Shown here: positions 62,830-64,000 of the stretch, in pieces
How positions within the stretch are numbered: position 1 is the first letter of the stretch
How the letters are laid out: each line of letters opens with the position of its first letter
Source: Bacteroidales bacterium
GTDB taxonomy: Bacteria; Bacteroidota; Bacteroidia; Bacteroidales; Marinilabiliaceae
Reading direction: 5' to 3'
Assembly: GCA_900766825.1 (NCBI GenBank)
Contig: CAAFWU010000026.1
Span: forward strand, 18,044 to 82,043
DNA length: 64,000 bases
Program-made: the position numbers and the translations under genes
The notes under the pieces: generated by a model
Seen by the model: the letters and a program-made list of their open reading frames with translations, nothing else
What the model was told of the DNA's origin: nothing
The model's database searches: none

Positions 62830-63216
62830 ATGAAGATAGAGCAAAACGTGATAGACCAGATTGTGGCTCAAGCTCAAAAAGATGCCCCCATAGAGAGTTG
62901 TGGCTATTTGTTAGGAAAAGATGGCGTGGCAACAGAGAACTACCCCATGACCAACACAGACCACGCCGAGGAGCACTTTAGCTTCGACCCTCGAGAGCAG
63001 TTTGCCGCCTTGCGCCATGCACGAGCTCAGGGTCTGCAGATATTGGCCAACTGGCACAGCCACCCAGCGTCGCCCTCGCGTCCATCGCAAGAGGACCTCA
63101 GATTGGCCAACGACCCTAACATACAATACGTTATCGTATCGCTCCACGAGGGCATACACGTCAATTCGTTCAAAATAGAGAATAATCAGGTGGTGAGCAA
63201 AGAGATTCACCTCTAA
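62830..63216 (+). CDS. JAMM/MPN metalloprotease (Mec+/HcyD-like)
   Basis: 128 residues; ATG at 62830 chosen because family similarity begins there. Zinc-protease motif complete: Glu in PIESCGYLLG (about 25) and HSHPASPSRPSQED (H-x-H-x7-S-x2-D, about 79-90). Members linked to ThiS-like carriers trim residues after Gly-Gly and hydrolyse carrier-amino-acid adducts to release cysteine or homocysteine. That is the expected role here, given the GGG-Ala-Leu carrier. It is separated from the E1 gene by 340 nt and may have its own promoter. Confidence 0.88.
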   Translation: MKIEQNVIDQIVAQAQKDAPIESCGYLLGKDGVATENYPMTNTDHAEEHFSFDPREQFAALRHARAQGLQILANWHSHPASPSRPSQEDLRLANDPNIQYVIVSLHEGIHVNSFKIENNQVVSKEIHL

Positions 63217-63249
63217 ATAATACGTAACAGACAAAAAAGGAGGTGGCCA

Positions 63250-63723
63250 ATGGTAGAGATAGTGACCTACGAGACAAAATATCGTGCTGACTTTATAAGA
63301 CTGAACCGCCAGTGGATAGAGCGTTACTTTAGGTTGGAGACTGCCGATTTGGCCACCTTTGCCCACGTGGACGATATTGTGAATGAGGGTGGGCAGATAT
63401 TCATTGCGCGAACCGAGGAGGATGAGGTTGTTGGGTGCTGTGCATTGAAACATCACACCAAAGAGGCGCGCTACGAGTTGTCGAAGATGGCAGTGGACCC
63501 CGCCTATCAGGGGCAGCACATAGGGTGGCAGTTGGGCAAGGCTCTCACGGACTACGCTCGTGCTCATGGCGTGAGGGAGATTTATTTGGAGGGCAACACT
63601 CGCATGGAGGCATCTATTGCGCTATATAGAAAATTGGGATTCAGAGAGATACCTTTTGTATCGGATGAGGATAATGCTTATGAGAGATGTAATATTTTTA
63701 TGATTTGGAGAGAGGGAAAATAG
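63250..63723 (+). CDS. GNAT family N-acetyltransferase
   Basis: 157 residues, 33 nt after the JAMM gene. GNAT fold with acetyl-CoA loop as ELSKMAVDPAYQGQHIGWQLGKAL (motif A Q-x2-G-x-G/A seen in QGQHIG), then EIYLEGNTRMEASIALYRKLGF (motif B). Substrate unknown. Being last in the sulfur cluster it may acetylate a precursor, for example a serine or homoserine derivative or a cysteine product, but this is guesswork; ordinary GNATs of this length act on many small amines. Confidence 0.82.
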   Translation: MVEIVTYETKYRADFIRLNRQWIERYFRLETADLATFAHVDDIVNEGGQIFIARTEEDEVVGCCALKHHTKEARYELSKMAVDPAYQGQHIGWQLGKALTDYARAHGVREIYLEGNTRMEASIALYRKLGFREIPFVSDEDNAYERCNIFMIWREGK

Positions 63724-64000
63724 TAACAATTATATTCTCTACAAGCAATATACAATATCATTTCAAAAAGAATATAAGTCACCTTGCGAGCCTCAAAAAA
63801 CACATTGCGCCTAAAAGATGAATCATACTAACTCTTTTAGCCCACTCTCGTTTCATTTAATTTCAGAAAGATAAAAAACAGTCTGTCATTTCCTAAATTA
63901 GGTTGACTCTTTACTGCCTTAATACCTATATATTGTTGACTCTACTTTTGTTATTCCTATGGATGGTTTACTTTCGTTTGTTGTTCCTGTCTGCGGTTGA
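63724..64000. other. Intergenic end of window with a hairpin and a -7-like box
   Basis: CTAAAAGA (63811-63818) pairs with TCTTTTAG (63833-63840), a weak terminator candidate after the GNAT gene. TACTTTTG (63943-63950) on plus matches TAnnTTTG and may serve a gene beyond the window. TTGACTCT occurs twice, about 30 nt apart (near 63903 and 63936). Confidence 0.35.

Noticed and set aside
1..64000. CRISPR arrays, tRNA or rRNA genes, insertion sequences
   Set aside because: No regular spaced repeats, no T-loop GGTTCGAATCC-like words with cloverleaf context, and no transposase frames were seen.

Overview
The window looks like a chromosome segment from a Bacteroidota bacterium, most likely order Bacteroidales. 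Supporting signs are two TonB-dependent receptors with carboxypeptidase-like N-domains, calycin-like, DUF4837, DUF6250 and PD-(D/E)XK AAA-ATPase proteins, a half hybrid-two-component sensor with a Reg_prop propeller, an AddA-type helicase, almost no Shine-Dalgarno sequences, and many copies of the Bacteroidota promoter core TAnnTTTG at the right distance from genes. I saw no rRNA, tRNA, CRISPR array or complete insertion sequence.

Layout. 1-13.6 kb (mostly minus): a partial calycin-like protein, a GH25 muramidase, asparagine synthase B, a surface lipoprotein pair on plus, an AAA-ATPase/PD-(D/E)XK protein and two outer-membrane TonB receptors. 13.7-23 kb: a Dna2-like nuclease-helicase, an AraC regulator fused to a NifX-like domain, a miaB-EI24 pair, and a UspA-Nudix pair. 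23-31 kb: a large sensor kinase, a NatAB-type ABC exporter and metY. 31-36.5 kb (minus): a DUF4143 remnant, nudC, a sugar nucleotidyltransferase and clpS-clpA. 36.6-47.9 kb (plus): rseP, mltD-like, DUF4837 lipoprotein, pdxA, patatin, addA-like helicase, then an ABC-F ATPase. 48-49.7 kb: an AT-rich AbiEi/AbiEii toxin-antitoxin island. 49.8-55.8 kb: an OmpP1/FadL porin, a membrane TPR-AraC regulator and plsC-prfC.

The most notable region is 56.16-63.2 kb. Behind a good Bacteroidota promoter and a leader of about 210 nt lies a sulfur operon: transsulfuration-family PLP enzyme, DsrE-like, TusA-like, a family 2 encapsulin shell protein with an internal cyclic-nucleotide-binding domain, a SufS-type cysteine desulfurase with a disordered N-terminal extension of about 130 residues (cargo-like), a ThiS-like carrier ending Gly-Gly-Gly-Ala-Leu, a ThiF/MoeB-like E1 enzyme and a JAMM metalloprotease. 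My reading is that an encapsulated desulfurase makes or stores sulfane sulfur, DsrE/TusA relay it, ThiF charges the ThiS-like carrier as a thiocarboxylate after JAMM trims its tail, and the PLP enzyme uses that thiocarboxylate to build a sulfur amino acid. Encapsulated desulfurases and thiocarboxylate-dependent Met/Cys synthesis are each known. Their joining in one operon, with a cNMP-domain shell, is the candidate new system.
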